Part shown: in pieces, positions 51,306 through 59,830 of the stretch
Position numbering within the stretch: position 1 is the first letter of the stretch
How the letters are laid out: each line of letters starts with the position of its first letter
Assembly: GCF_018885265.1 (NCBI RefSeq)
Contig: NZ_CP076538.1
Location: 7,228,001 to 7,292,000 of the forward strand
Length of the DNA stretch: 64,000 nucleotides
Direction: 5' to 3'
Source of the DNA: Amycolatopsis aidingensis
Lineage (GTDB): Bacteria > Actinomycetota > Actinomycetes > Mycobacteriales > Pseudonocardiaceae
Notes under the pieces: model-generated
What the model saw: only the letters and a program-made list of their open reading frames with translations
Databases searched by the model: none
Told to the model about the DNA's origin: nothing
Position numbers and translations under genes: made by a program

Positions 51306-51731
51306 ATGCTTCACAAGCGATTTCTTAGCCTTGTACTGGCAATCCTGGCCTCGCTGGCCGCGGTGACGGCCGGTGCGGCACCCGCGGCCGCGGCCCCACA
51401 GGGCCCCGATGGCCGTGAGTCGACGCGTGCACTCATATTGACGATCAGCGAGGGTGAGCGGCCGCGACCCGATGCCGCCAAGGCCGTGCTGACATGCGAT
51501 CCGGCCGGGGGAACGCATCCACTGAGCGAGGCGGCCTGCGCGGAGCTCGCGGCGGTGAACGGGGATGTGGCCGCGGTCGAACTGGAACCGCAGCGGCCGT
51601 GCTATCTGATCTACCGACCGGTCACCGTCACCGCGCACGGGCCCTGGAACGGCAGGCCGATCTCGTATCGGGAAACTTTCCCCAATGACTGCGTTCTGGA
51701 TGTGATTAAGGGACCGATTTTCCGCTTCTGA
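51306..51731 (+). CDS. Secreted subtilisin inhibitor, SSI family (I16)
   Basis: This is a 141-residue exported protein; the signal peptide covers residues 1-31 (LVLAILASLAAVTAGAAPAA). The mature part matches Streptomyces subtilisin inhibitor: four cysteines at 64, 78, 99 and 129 with SSI-like spacing, the block LTCDPAGGTHPLSEAACAEL, and the ending PNDCVLDVIKGPIFRF. By analogy with SSI (Met73 two residues after Cys71), the reactive bond is Leu101-Ile102, suggesting inhibition of subtilisin- or chymotrypsin-like proteases. The ATG at 51306 follows GAAGGG. It is monocistronic with a strong terminator after it. Confidence 0.92.
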   Translation: MLHKRFLSLVLAILASLAAVTAGAAPAAAAPQGPDGRESTRALILTISEGERPRPDAAKAVLTCDPAGGTHPLSEAACAELAAVNGDVAAVELEPQRPCYLIYRPVTVTAHGPWNGRPISYRETFPNDCVLDVIKGPIFRF

Positions 51732-51791
51732 ACCATGCCGGTTCGATGCGTGGCCAATAACGACACTTCAGGTTAAATCGCCGCGAAGGCG

Positions 51792-51832
51792 GGAGGGGCT
51801 CTCCGGATCATCGACGACCGGAGAGCCCCTCC
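51792..51832. terminator. Terminator after the SSI gene
   Basis: A perfect 15-bp stem (GGAGGGGCTCTCCGG at 51792-51806, complement at 51818-51832) closes an 11-base loop between two convergent genes. It can serve both the SSI gene and the minus-strand DUF6328 gene. Confidence 0.88.
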
Positions 51833-51881
51833 GCACAGTGGCAGACAAAAGTGCGCACCGCCGTGGAAGAACAGCGACCGG

Positions 51882-52352
51882 TCAGCGCTCATGCCGGCCG
51901 ATCCGGGCCGGGACGACGAACCACAGCGAGCCGAACAACACCCCCACCACGGCGACGAACACGGCCATCGCGACGAAGCCGTAGACCACCTTGGCGATCA
52001 GGGCAACCGTCACGGTCACCGCGGCCGCGAGACAGCCCAGCCCCACCAGCACCGAGCGGTTGCCGACCCGCAGGATCTCCGCGCGGCGCCCCGCCCGGAA
52101 CAGCACCCGGTGCCAGACCGCGGGCGCGGTGAGTAACGCGGTGGACACCGAGGCGAGCAGCACGGCCGTCATGTGCAGGGCCTTCTCCAGCCCGCTCGCC
52201 TCCCGGAACTGGCTGGTGAACACCACCGCGAGCAGGAAGCCGAACAGGATCTGCACCCCGGCCTGCGCCACCCGCAACTCGCCGAGCAGCTCGTTGACGT
52301 TCCTGGTGAGCTGCTCGTTGCGGGACTCAGCGCCGTTCGCCTCGTTGCTCAC
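51882..52352 (-). CDS. DUF6328 membrane protein
   Basis: This 156-residue protein has four hydrophobic segments. It begins with the family's N-terminal signature (RNVNELLGELRVAQAGVQIL, FGFLLAVVFTSQF). It is widespread in actinomycetes without known function. The GTG at 52352 overlaps the stop of the EamA transporter (GTGA), so the two are translated together. A role supporting transport is only a guess. Confidence 0.85.
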   Translation of the reverse strand: MSNEANGAESRNEQLTRNVNELLGELRVAQAGVQILFGFLLAVVFTSQFREASGLEKALHMTAVLLASVSTALLTAPAVWHRVLFRAGRRAEILRVGNRSVLVGLGCLAAAVTVTVALIAKVVYGFVAMAVFVAVVGVLFGSLWFVVPARIGRHER

Positions 52353-53278
52353 ACTCGCTCCAGTTCGGGTTTCACGACCACCGGAGTACCCCGGGAGCGT
52401 TCGTGCCAACCCAGCATGGTGACCGACCCGACCACCACCAGCAGTCCGATCCACTGCGAGACCGAAAGCGACGAGTCCAGAAAGGACACGCCGATCAGCG
52501 CGGCGGTCGCGGGGAAGGCCAGCTCGGCAAGGGTGGCGCGAGCGGCCGGGGTGGCACGCAGACCGAGGTAGTACAGCAGCAACGCGAGCAGGCCGGGCAC
52601 CAGTGCCAGCAGGGCGAGGCCGAGCAGGTTGTCCCAGCCGGGCGCGAAGCTCGCGCCCTCGATCCCGACCACGGCAGCGGCGACCGGCAGGCCGACGGTG
52701 AAGCGCAGCACGGTCACGTCCCGCGCGGACAGCCGCTCGGAAACCAGGCGCCCGAGCACGGTGCCCGCCGCCCACAGCGCGGCCGCGCCGACCGCCAGCA
52801 GCGCGGCGCGCAGGGCCGTCAGCTCGATCTCCAGCGGATCGGGGAACGCCAGCAGCCAGGCACCGAGCAGGGCGGGCAGTGCGAACAGGGCGTAGCCCGC
52901 ACGCAGCCGTTCGCCGAGCACGAAGAAGGCCGCCAGCATCGCCAGGATTGGCTGCAGTTTCTGCAGCACCAGCGGGGTGATCGGGTCACCGGTCTGGAAG
53001 GCGGCGGTGAACAGCGCTGTGGCCGCCGCGGAGGCGCCCGCGCCGATCACCAGCACCGCGAGCCACTCCCGCGGGCCACACCGGCGCAGTGCCCGCAGGG
53101 CGGCCGGCAGCAGGGGCAGCAGCAGCGCCGCCACCAGCAGGTGTTCCCAGAAGACCACGGTGGCCGCAGGCAGGCTCTCGGCCAACGGTAGCCGCAGCAG
53201 TCCATCGGTTCCCCAGAGCGCCGCGGCGACCGCTACCAGCCAGGTCCGGTCGGCCGGCGCGCCGACTTTCGCACTCAC
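52349..53278 (-). CDS. EamA/DMT-family transporter
   Basis: This is a 309-residue integral membrane protein with ten predicted helices in two EamA halves (AAALWGTDGLLRLPLAESLP; LLAVGAAALWAAGTVLGRLV). The motifs PLVLQKLQPILAMLAAFFVL and LAELAFPATAALIGVSFLDS lie at the equivalent end of each half. DMT transporters usually export metabolites or amino acids. The GTG at 53278 is chosen because upstream frames are unlike the family. It is the first gene of a two-gene operon with the DUF6328 protein. Confidence 0.9.
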   Translation of the reverse strand: MSAKVGAPADRTWLVAVAAALWGTDGLLRLPLAESLPAATVVFWEHLLVAALLLPLLPAALRALRRCGPREWLAVLVIGAGASAAATALFTAAFQTGDPITPLVLQKLQPILAMLAAFFVLGERLRAGYALFALPALLGAWLLAFPDPLEIELTALRAALLAVGAAALWAAGTVLGRLVSERLSARDVTVLRFTVGLPVAAAVVGIEGASFAPGWDNLLGLALLALVPGLLALLLYYLGLRATPAARATLAELAFPATAALIGVSFLDSSLSVSQWIGLLVVVGSVTMLGWHERSRGTPVVVKPELERV

Positions 53279-53411
53279 TCCGCCACCGTACGTCGCCAGG
53301 GTGGATCGTCCGCAGGGTCCACAATGTGACATGCGAGACGTCATACCCAGGGAATACGGTGTGCTCGCCTGGGACAGGGCGGGCTCGGGGCGCGGGTCCA
53401 TACTGGTCGGC

Positions 53412-54356
53412 ATGCCGGCCACGAACGCTGACCGAACCCCGGCCCCACTGGACGCACGCCTTGACGACACCGCGATCGCCGAGTTGCTCGCCGGGCTGCC
53501 CGCGGACCTGGCCGCCACCACGGCGGAGCGGGCACGCCCCGCCATCCGGTTCGCCACCCGCCGCTGCGGCCCGGATTCGGCACCCGGCGCCTCCCGGTTC
53601 GGCGGCGATCCCGACCTTCCGGCCGACCTGGCCTGGCCGACCTGGGTCAACCCGCTCGACAAGGGCGGCGAGCCCCGCCCACTCGGGTTCTTCGCGCAGA
53701 TCGACCTTGCCACCGTCGCGGGCGGCACCGACCTGCCGCTGCCGTCCGATGGGCTGCTGTCGTTCTTCTGCGACTTCGCCACCGGCGGCGGCCACGGCGG
53801 GATTCTCGGGCTCTACCAGCATGAGCACGAGGGCTGCCGGGTACGGCATCTCCCTGCGACCACGCCCGCCCGGCGGGCGGCACCACCGGCCGCGCACAGC
53901 GTGCCGGAGGCGCTGCTGTTGCCGATACTGGTCACCACCTTCCCCGAACCGGACCCCGCGACCTGGACGGATGGCGACCATGACGAGGGCTATGCGGGCT
54001 GGGACGAGGTCGAGCGGCGGTACGAGCGCCTGCTGGCGGCGGCCGTACCGGAGGGCTGGGCACTGGCCGGGCGGCATCAGCTCGGCGGGCACGCTCGCAG
54101 CATCCAGCACCCGGTCGAGGAGGAGGTGCTGCAGGCGGCGGCGGGGGTCTCCCGCGCGGGACGCGCCTTCGACCACGAACGGTGGGCCGCGATCCGGCAC
54201 CGGGTCGCGGACTGGCGGCTGCTGCTGCAACTCGACAGCGACAGCCATCTCGGCTACCTGTGGGGCGACGCAGGCACGCTCTACTGGATGGCGCGGCAGG
54301 ACAGTATCGCCGCGGCCGACTGGTCCGCGGCCTGGTTCAACTTCCAGTGCTCCTGA
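53412..54356 (+). CDS. YwqG-like DUF1963 protein
   Basis: This 314-residue cytoplasmic protein shows the DUF1963 pattern: SRFGGDPDLPADLAWPTW, PLGFFAQIDLATV, LLSFFCDFATG, HQLGGHARSIQHPVEEEV and a C-terminal LLLQLDSDSHLGYLWGDAGT followed by LYWM. The family is widespread; its function is unknown. I choose the ATG at 53412 over an in-phase one at 53331, whose extra residues are unlike the family and overlap the promoter region shared with the divergent transporter. Confidence 0.87.
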   Translation: MPATNADRTPAPLDARLDDTAIAELLAGLPADLAATTAERARPAIRFATRRCGPDSAPGASRFGGDPDLPADLAWPTWVNPLDKGGEPRPLGFFAQIDLATVAGGTDLPLPSDGLLSFFCDFATGGGHGGILGLYQHEHEGCRVRHLPATTPARRAAPPAAHSVPEALLLPILVTTFPEPDPATWTDGDHDEGYAGWDEVERRYERLLAAAVPEGWALAGRHQLGGHARSIQHPVEEEVLQAAAGVSRAGRAFDHERWAAIRHRVADWRLLLQLDSDSHLGYLWGDAGTLYWMARQDSIAAADWSAAWFNFQCS

Positions 54357-54528
54357 ACCAGCTTGGTACAGCACTAGAGTCCAATCAGGACTATTCGTTC
54401 TGTATGTCCACTAGAGACTTCCAGAGCGGGGCGCCAGCCACATCGCCATGCCAGGCAAACGACCCGTGAGCACACCGGTTCCCGCCGGGCTTGACCTGAA
54501 GTCAAGTTGAGCAAGCAGACTCGCCCGC

Positions 54529-54939
54529 ATGACCAACACGACGGCGGATCGCCAAGCCGATATCGACGCCATCGAGCGGGTGGTCGCCACGCTCGAACAC
54601 TCGCAGCAGAACGAACTACCCGAGGAGTTCATCGGCCTGTTCCGGGCCGATGCCATCTGGACGACGGCGCACGGGAAACGCCTCTTCGGCCGCGCGGAGA
54701 TCGCGGAGTTCACCCGCACGGTGTTGCCCGGAGCCATGCGGGAATCCACGGTGACCTACGAGGTCGAGCACATCATGTTCATCAGCCCGGATGTCGCCGC
54801 CGTCAAGGCGCGCGGCCAGTACCGCACGCTCGACGGTGAGCCGACCGGCAATCCCACCAGTCCGATGTACGTGCTGGCCAGGGAGGGCGAGCAGTGGCTG
54901 CTGGTCGCCTGCCAGAACACCGAGGTGCTCAGGGCCTGA
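54529..54939 (+). CDS. SgcJ/EcaC-type SnoaL-like protein
   Basis: This 136-residue protein has the NTF2/SnoaL-like cone fold typical of the SgcJ/EcaC group: IDAIERVVATLEHSQQNELP, FRADAIWTTAHGKRLFGRAE and a beta-rich C-terminus (LAREGEQWLLVACQNTEVLR). Members include polyketide-associated and hypothetical proteins; no catalytic residues are certain. It is a single gene, with the ATG preceded by an imperfect ribosome binding site. Confidence 0.87.
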   Translation: MTNTTADRQADIDAIERVVATLEHSQQNELPEEFIGLFRADAIWTTAHGKRLFGRAEIAEFTRTVLPGAMRESTVTYEVEHIMFISPDVAAVKARGQYRTLDGEPTGNPTSPMYVLAREGEQWLLVACQNTEVLRA

Positions 54940-54945
54940 CGGCGG

Positions 54946-55176
54946 TCACACTTCCGGGGCGCCGACCGCTCTCCGGGAGCGTTTCCGGCGGGCCGGCGCG
55001 GGTTGCTGGCACAGCCGGAGCACGACCAGCGCCCGTTCCCCACGCCGACCGGGGGTGAGGACGGCGGTGCCGCCTGCCAGCAGCACCAGCAGTGCGGACG
55101 GTCCGTAGCGCAGCGCGAGCGCGGTGGTCACGATGGGCACTGGTGCGTCGAGCAGGAACTGGGCGAATGTCGCCAT
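54946..55176 (-). CDS. Small membrane protein, unknown
   Basis: A 76-residue product with one hydrophobic stretch (about residues 14-42, VPIVTTALALRYGPSALLVL) and a basic C-terminal tail (PARRKRSRR). The ATG at 55176 follows GGAGAACGCGCC, and its size and composition fit a genuine small membrane protein. It is convergent with the SnoaL-like gene, 6 bp apart. No family is recognised. Confidence 0.6.
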   Translation of the reverse strand: MATFAQFLLDAPVPIVTTALALRYGPSALLVLLAGGTAVLTPGRRGERALVVLRLCQQPAPARRKRSRRAVGAPEV

Positions 55177-55392
55177 GGCGCGTTCTCCATCGTCGCGCGG
55201 GGATCATGCCCGACGGTCGCAGCTGATCCTCGCTGGAGCAGGAAAACGCCTGCGCCTCCACGGCCAGCCGACCCCCGCTACCGACCACCGAGTCAGGAAC
55301 AGACGCGTCACAACTCGATCAGCGTGGCATGGGGCGGGCAGGCCGTCCAGCCTCCGCTCGGGTGGATCGCGGCGGCCCACCTGCCGGGCGCC

Positions 55393-55791
55393 TCAGTCCC
55401 CGATGACGGCCATCGCGTCCACCTCGATCAGGTATTCGGGCCGGGCCAGCCCGGCGACGCCCACCAGGGTGTCGGCCGGTTTGTGTTCCCCGAACAGGCC
55501 CAGCCTGGCCGCCTCGATCACCGGCAGGTACTCCGGCCGGTGATCGACAACGTAGATCGTGATCTTGGCGACCTGGCCGGGGCCGGCGCCGGCGGCGGCC
55601 AGGGCGTGCCCGAGGTTGGTGAACACCTGGCGGGCCTGTACCGCCAGGTCACCGGGCCCGACCAGGGCACCCTGGGCGTCCTCCGGTTCCTGACCGGCGA
55701 CGAAGACCAGCCTGCTTCCGGCCGCGATGACAACATGGGTATAGGTGGGCGGACTCGGCAAGGACTCCGGGTTGATCAGCTCTAGCGGCAT
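55393..55791 (-). CDS. RidA/YjgF-family protein
   Basis: This 132-residue protein belongs to the RidA family, whose members deaminate reactive enamine/imine intermediates; some homologues are not deaminases. Visible features are YTHVVIAAGSRLVFVAGQEP, VFTNLGHALAAAGAGPGQVA, KITIYVVDHR, the Arg in LARPEYLIEVDAMAVI and the terminal acidic residue. In catalytic RidA an Arg occupies this place before the strand (RxxxEIE), matched here. Starts at 55791 (ATG) and 55815 (GTG) are both possible; neither has a strong ribosome binding site. Confidence 0.85.
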   Translation of the reverse strand: MPLELINPESLPSPPTYTHVVIAAGSRLVFVAGQEPEDAQGALVGPGDLAVQARQVFTNLGHALAAAGAGPGQVAKITIYVVDHRPEYLPVIEAARLGLFGEHKPADTLVGVAGLARPEYLIEVDAMAVIGD

Positions 55792-55926
55792 GTCTTCCAC
55801 TACACCCACGATCACGGCCCCATCAAATCATGACGTAAGTCACACCTACCGGAAGCAGGTCACCTGTAGCGGGTGCGCCAGGTAGCTTCCCTTTCACCAA
55901 GAAGCCCCAGGTATTTAAGGTGAAGA

Positions 55927-56376
55927 ATGTCGTTCGCGCTTTCCCGTACCCGACGCGCAGTCGCGACCATCGCGATGGCAATCGTGGCAATGACGGGCAC
56001 AACGGTCATGACCGCCAGCCCAGCACATGCGCAGGGTTATTGGGCGCAAAAATGCGGGCCGGGGTTCAGTCTCTACTGGAAGGCATCCCTGCGACCCGGC
56101 GACTATGCGCACATTCGGGTCTTCAGGCGGCATTCCGGCAGTAACACCGACTGGTGTGCCCTCACGGTCCGGCATGGGCTTGCCAAGGGGAATCGCAGTT
56201 GGACCGCCGTCAAGCTCGCCCGTGGCCAGTCGTACGACTGGAGGCAGATTGACAGGGGCCACTTCAAGTACTACGCGGGTCCCGTCCGGATTTGGAACTC
56301 CCGCCACGCGAGTTTCGAAGGCAGGATCACCTACAACGGGGTCAAAGGTAGGATTGTCGGGGTAGCCACCCCATAA
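55927..56376 (+). CDS. Small secreted protein, unknown
   Basis: This is a 149-residue exported protein. The signal peptide covers about residues 1-35 (AVATIAMAIVAMTGTTVMTA, cleavage after AHA). The mature part is basic and aromatic (GYWAQKCGPGFSLYWKASLR, YDWRQIDRGHFKYYAGPVRI) with two cysteines that could form one disulfide. The ATG follows AAGGTGAAG. No family is recognised. The composition and lower GC than the neighbours could mean recent acquisition. It may act at the cell wall or as a secreted factor. Confidence 0.7.
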   Translation: MSFALSRTRRAVATIAMAIVAMTGTTVMTASPAHAQGYWAQKCGPGFSLYWKASLRPGDYAHIRVFRRHSGSNTDWCALTVRHGLAKGNRSWTAVKLARGQSYDWRQIDRGHFKYYAGPVRIWNSRHASFEGRITYNGVKGRIVGVATP

Positions 56377-56408
56377 TCAGCGGGCTCGAGTTCGGCCATC
56401 CAGTTGGT

Positions 56409-57353
56409 TCAGCCGGTGAGCGTCCACTGCGGGGTCACGGTCGGGATGTGCACGACGGCGTCGAACCATTCGGCCAGCGCCTGGCCGGACAAGTGGTACA
56501 CGGCATCGTTCGCCGGGTCGTAGTTCGGACCGATCAGCCGGGTTTTCGTCGGGGCATCCAGCCAAGCACGCACCGGTCCAGGTGCTTCGGCATGCAGATC
56601 GAGCAGGTACGGGGGCAGGTCGGCTGTCAACAGGTTGTGCTCGGCGTAGTCCGCGGGCGGCGCGGGCACCTCGTACGGCACCGTCCCGTTGCCGAAGGTG
56701 ACGCCGACAGACCGGTAACCGGCGCCGAAGCGCTCCCGGAGGTAGCTGCCCGCGTTGCGCTGTCTCTCCAGGCTGGTGTGTTGCGTGACGAGGCGCCGCG
56801 ACCCCACGCCGGTGTGCGCGATGCCGCCCCAGTACACGATCTTGTCGCCGGTCCGCTCCTGCCATTCGATGACGCCCTCGGCGAGGTGCCGCTCGATTGC
56901 GGACAGGCTCTCCTGCCACGAGGCGTCCTGCGGTTCGCCCGCCGCCACCAACCGGACAGGATCGGCCGGATGCGTTTCGTTATACGACCGCAGCCACCTG
57001 AGCACACCGAGAATCTCCTCGTTCCGCCAGAACACCCGCGCGTCGGTGAGCATCTCGCGCGGGTCGCCGCGGCCGGTGCGGATGTAGCCGGCGAGCTCAG
57101 CACTCTTCGTCTCGTCTCCCTCCAGCAGGACCGAGCGGAACCCCATCTCCTCCACCAGGAACCGCAGGATCCGGTGCATGAGGACGGACGGTTCGTGCGC
57201 CGTTCGGATGGACGTGCCGATTCCGACCACAGTGGCCTCTCCGGTGATCTCGCCCAGCGGCCGCAGATCGGTCAGCGGTGCGGACGGGTCAACGATGTCC
57301 AACGGGCGGGCGGTAGCGACGATCCATTCCCGGACCAAGTGCGTGGCATCCAT
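56409..57353 (-). CDS. Erythromycin-esterase-family hydrolase
   Basis: This 314-residue protein belongs to the Ere/ChaN-like superfamily: GEATVVGIGTSIRTAHEPSV near the N-terminus (His and Glu of AHE), GFRSVLLEGDETKSAELAGY, and the central IVYWGGIAHTGVGSR with a conserved His. True Ere enzymes open the macrolide lactone; most actinobacterial homologues have unknown substrates. It is shorter than EreA/EreB (about 400 residues), so macrolide esterase activity cannot be assumed. The ATG at 57353 is preceded only by a weak ribosome binding site. Confidence 0.8.
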   Translation of the reverse strand: MDATHLVREWIVATARPLDIVDPSAPLTDLRPLGEITGEATVVGIGTSIRTAHEPSVLMHRILRFLVEEMGFRSVLLEGDETKSAELAGYIRTGRGDPREMLTDARVFWRNEEILGVLRWLRSYNETHPADPVRLVAAGEPQDASWQESLSAIERHLAEGVIEWQERTGDKIVYWGGIAHTGVGSRRLVTQHTSLERQRNAGSYLRERFGAGYRSVGVTFGNGTVPYEVPAPPADYAEHNLLTADLPPYLLDLHAEAPGPVRAWLDAPTKTRLIGPNYDPANDAVYHLSGQALAEWFDAVVHIPTVTPQWTLTG

Positions 57354-57371
57354 GATCCCGACGCTAAAATC

Positions 57372-57445
57372 TCAACCATTGTAGAGGTCAAGGAGCCGGT
57401 ACAGACTGGACCAGAGAACACGGGTGCGAGCAGCGCCGTGAACAC
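57372..57445 (-). pseudogene. PIN-domain toxin remnant, frameshifted
   Basis: 26 bp after the antitoxin stop, a GTG at 57445 begins VFTALL, the standard N-terminus of PIN toxins of this type (typically MFTALLDTCVLWPSLQRD). After CTC a single base appears lost (GCACC for GACACC). Restoring it gives VFTALLDTRVLWSSLYRLLD, which runs to a stop at 57372. Only about 25 of some 180 codons remain. It is thus the decayed start of the toxin gene that originally followed the antitoxin. Confidence 0.65.
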
Positions 57446-57470
57446 CCGCGCATCTTGTCAGGACTGCTTC

Positions 57471-57998
57471 TTACTCCATCGAGTTACCACGGCGACGCTT
57501 CGCGACCCCACGGCGTGCGATACGCAACCGGTTCAGGGCGGAGTCGATGTCTTCATCATCATCGACGGCAGTCGCTTCCAGCGCAGCGTACTGCGCGGCG
57601 CGGCGCTTCTTCCGATAGTCGAGGAGATCCCTGAGGAGGATGCGTCGACGGTTGCCGACCTTCTCGAATGGAATCTCTTTCTCGTCGAGCAGCCTGATCA
57701 CCGTTGGCCTGCTGACCCCGAGCAGGTCGGCAGCCTGTTGGGTGGTCAGCGTTTTCGTCACCGGTGCTATGGATACCGCGAGCCCGGCCTGTAGCGCCTC
57801 AGCCACCTGCCGCAATACCCGGTACAGCTCCGCGGGCAGCTCGACCCGATCGTTCGGAGTACCCCCACTCAGGAAATAACGGGACTCCGGCCGCCCACGA
57901 CCCATGTCTTCATGGGCCTTGAGGAAGTCATGCACCTGCACTACCTGTGCCTCGTCTTCACCTGGCAGGTAGGTCTCCTGTTTGGTCGCTGCGCTCAT
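57471..57998 (-). CDS. Excisionase-like HTH antitoxin, orphan
   Basis: This is a 175-residue DNA-binding protein. The central helix-turn-helix (TLTTQQAADLLGVSRPTVIR, LLDEKEIPFEKVGNRRRI) belongs to the HTH_17/excisionase group, and the basic tail (YRKKRRAAQYAAL, AKRRRGN) would contact DNA or toxin. Proteins of this shape normally precede a PIN-domain RNase gene and act as its antitoxin and autorepressor. Here only a frameshifted toxin stub follows, so it is an orphan. The start follows AGGAGG, and an AT-rich dyad upstream (58017-58048) is a likely operator. Confidence 0.85.
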   Translation of the reverse strand: MSAATKQETYLPGEDEAQVVQVHDFLKAHEDMGRGRPESRYFLSGGTPNDRVELPAELYRVLRQVAEALQAGLAVSIAPVTKTLTTQQAADLLGVSRPTVIRLLDEKEIPFEKVGNRRRILLRDLLDYRKKRRAAQYAALEATAVDDDEDIDSALNRLRIARRGVAKRRRGNSME

Positions 57999-58016
57999 AG
58001 CACCTCCTCAACTGAA

Positions 58017-58048
58017 TAAAACGTAACGTCTTTCGATTCGTTCGTTTA
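58017..58048. promoter_or_regulatory. AT-rich dyad upstream of the antitoxin
   Basis: TAAAACGTAACG (58017-58028) and CGTTCGTTTA (58039-58048) form an imperfect inverted repeat in the only AT-rich patch of this region, about 20 bp upstream of the antitoxin start. This is the usual place for antitoxin autorepression. Confidence 0.5.
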
Positions 58049-58133
58049 TGCTCCGCCAGCGTATGCCCGGACGCGTGTCCGTAGCGACCGGTGGGCACCC
58101 CGCCGCTGCCCGCCGTCAGGGACAATGGAGTGC

Positions 58134-59282
58134 GTGACGGCGACCCCGATGACCACGACCAGGCCCGCGCTTCGGATCGGCCCCTACCAGGTCGACCCGC
58201 CGGTGGTGCTCGCCCCGATGGCCGGGATCACCAACATCGCCTTCCGCAGGCTCTGCCGCGAGTACGGCGCCGGGCTCTACGTCTGCGAGATGATCACCGC
58301 CCGCGCCGTGGTCGAACGACATCCCGGCACCTGGCACATGATGAGCTTCGACCAGGGCGAATACCCCCGCTCCATGCAGCTTTACGGCGTCGACCCGAAA
58401 ACCATGCGGGAAGCCATCAAGATCATCATCGGCGAAGGGCTCGCCGACCACATCGACCAGAACTACGGCTGCCCGGTGGCGAAGGTCACCCGCAAGGGCG
58501 GTGGGGCCGCGCTGCCGTACAAGCGGAGGCTGTTCGGCGAGATCATCGCCGCCACGGTGGAGGCGGCCGAGCCCGCAGGCGTCCCGGTCACGGTGAAGTT
58601 CCGGGTCGGGATCGACGAGGACCACCACACCTACCTGGACGCGGGCCGGATCGCCGAGGCGGAGGGCGCCGCCGCCGTCTCGCTGCACGCCCGCACCGCC
58701 GCGCAGCGCTACTCCGGGCAGGCCGACTGGTCGCATATCGCCAGGCTGAAGGACGCCGTCCGGAGCATCCCGGTACTCGGCAACGGCGATATCTTCGCCG
58801 CGGGCGACGCGCTGCGGATGATGGCCGAAACCGGCTGCGACGGGGTGGTCGTCGGCAGGGGCTGCCTTGGCAGGCCGTGGCTGTTCGGCGAGCTGGAGGC
58901 CGCCTTCGCGGGCAGGCCGATCCCGCAGGGCCCCGACCTCGGCACGGTCGCGGGCGTGCTGCGCAGGCATGCCGAGCTGCTGATCGAGCACGACGGCCCG
59001 GACAAGGCCATGCGCGACCTGCGCAAGCACATGGCCTGGTACCTGCGTGGCTTCCCGGTCGGCTCCGACCTGCGCCGCGGGTTCTCCATGGTGTCCAGCC
59101 TCGCCGAGCTGGACGGCCTCATCGCGCAGCTGGACCACGACGCGCCCTTCCCCGAGGAGGCCGAGGGCCCACGGGGCAGGCAGGGCTCGCCTGGCAAGGT
59201 CACCCTGCCGCACGGCTGGCTGGACGATCCGGATGATCCCTGCGTCCCTGCCGGCGCGGACCTGATGCACTCCGGCGGCTGA
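58134..59282 (+). CDS. dusB: tRNA-dihydrouridine synthase DusB
   Basis: This is a 382-residue FMN enzyme that reduces uridines in the tRNA D-loop. The TIM-barrel motifs are VLAPMAGITNIAFRRLCREY, CEMITARAVVER and the catalytic Cys in NYGCPVAKVTRKGGGAAL; the FMN phosphate site is NGDI...GRGCLGRPWLF. The C-terminal helical domain (RHAELLIEHDGPDKAMRDLR, KHMAWYLRGFP) binds tRNA. The GTG at 58134 lies after GGAG; ATGs at 58125 and 58149 are alternatives. A lipoprotein gene starts 5 bp after the stop. Confidence 0.94.
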   Translation: MTATPMTTTRPALRIGPYQVDPPVVLAPMAGITNIAFRRLCREYGAGLYVCEMITARAVVERHPGTWHMMSFDQGEYPRSMQLYGVDPKTMREAIKIIIGEGLADHIDQNYGCPVAKVTRKGGGAALPYKRRLFGEIIAATVEAAEPAGVPVTVKFRVGIDEDHHTYLDAGRIAEAEGAAAVSLHARTAAQRYSGQADWSHIARLKDAVRSIPVLGNGDIFAAGDALRMMAETGCDGVVVGRGCLGRPWLFGELEAAFAGRPIPQGPDLGTVAGVLRRHAELLIEHDGPDKAMRDLRKHMAWYLRGFPVGSDLRRGFSMVSSLAELDGLIAQLDHDAPFPEEAEGPRGRQGSPGKVTLPHGWLDDPDDPCVPAGADLMHSGG

Positions 59283-59286
59283 AGCC

Positions 59287-59718
59287 GTGCGAAGGACAGC
59301 GGTACTCGGGGCCGCGATGCTGGGCGCGGTCACCGGGTGCTCCCCGGCCTCCAGCGAGCCGCCCACGCCGGAGCAGCGAGTCGACCGCTACTTCGACGCC
59401 TTCAACGCCGCCGCGGCCAAGGGCGACCAAGCCCAGCTGGAGTTCCTGCGCCGGACACAGCACCCGGACTTCGCCGGTCAGGGGTGCGAACTGAACGGGC
59501 TGACCATGCACGCCTACCCGGCACTGTCCACCCTGCGACCCGCCCCCGAATGGGCGCCGGAGGACGCCGAGCCGCCACGCGGTCAGGTGTACGTCCTCGC
59601 GGTCTCGCTGACCCTGCGCCGTGCGGGCACACCGCTTGCCGAGCGGATCGGGTCCGAACGGGTGGCCATCGTGGACGACCAGGTGTACGGCTTCGCCCCC
59701 TGCCCTTCCGAAGGGTAG
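59287..59718 (+). CDS. Small lipoprotein, unknown
   Basis: This is a 143-residue predicted lipoprotein with lipobox GAVTGC (Cys at residue 18). The mature part has a helix (EQRVDRYFDAFNAAAAKGDQ) and a beta region with two further cysteines (GQGCELNG, FAPCPSEG), likely a disulfide. The fold may be SnoaL-like. It follows dusB by 4 bp and is probably co-transcribed, although no functional link is evident. No family is recognised. Confidence 0.75.
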   Translation: MRRTAVLGAAMLGAVTGCSPASSEPPTPEQRVDRYFDAFNAAAAKGDQAQLEFLRRTQHPDFAGQGCELNGLTMHAYPALSTLRPAPEWAPEDAEPPRGQVYVLAVSLTLRRAGTPLAERIGSERVAIVDDQVYGFAPCPSEG

Positions 59719-59830
59719 CCACCCATCACTCTTCGTCCACTTGAGCGATTTTCACCTTCTTCCCCTGCCAGCGCCTCAAGCACACCTCCGATCCGGACGA
59801 AGGGACAGCAATACGGCGGAGGTGAGCACG

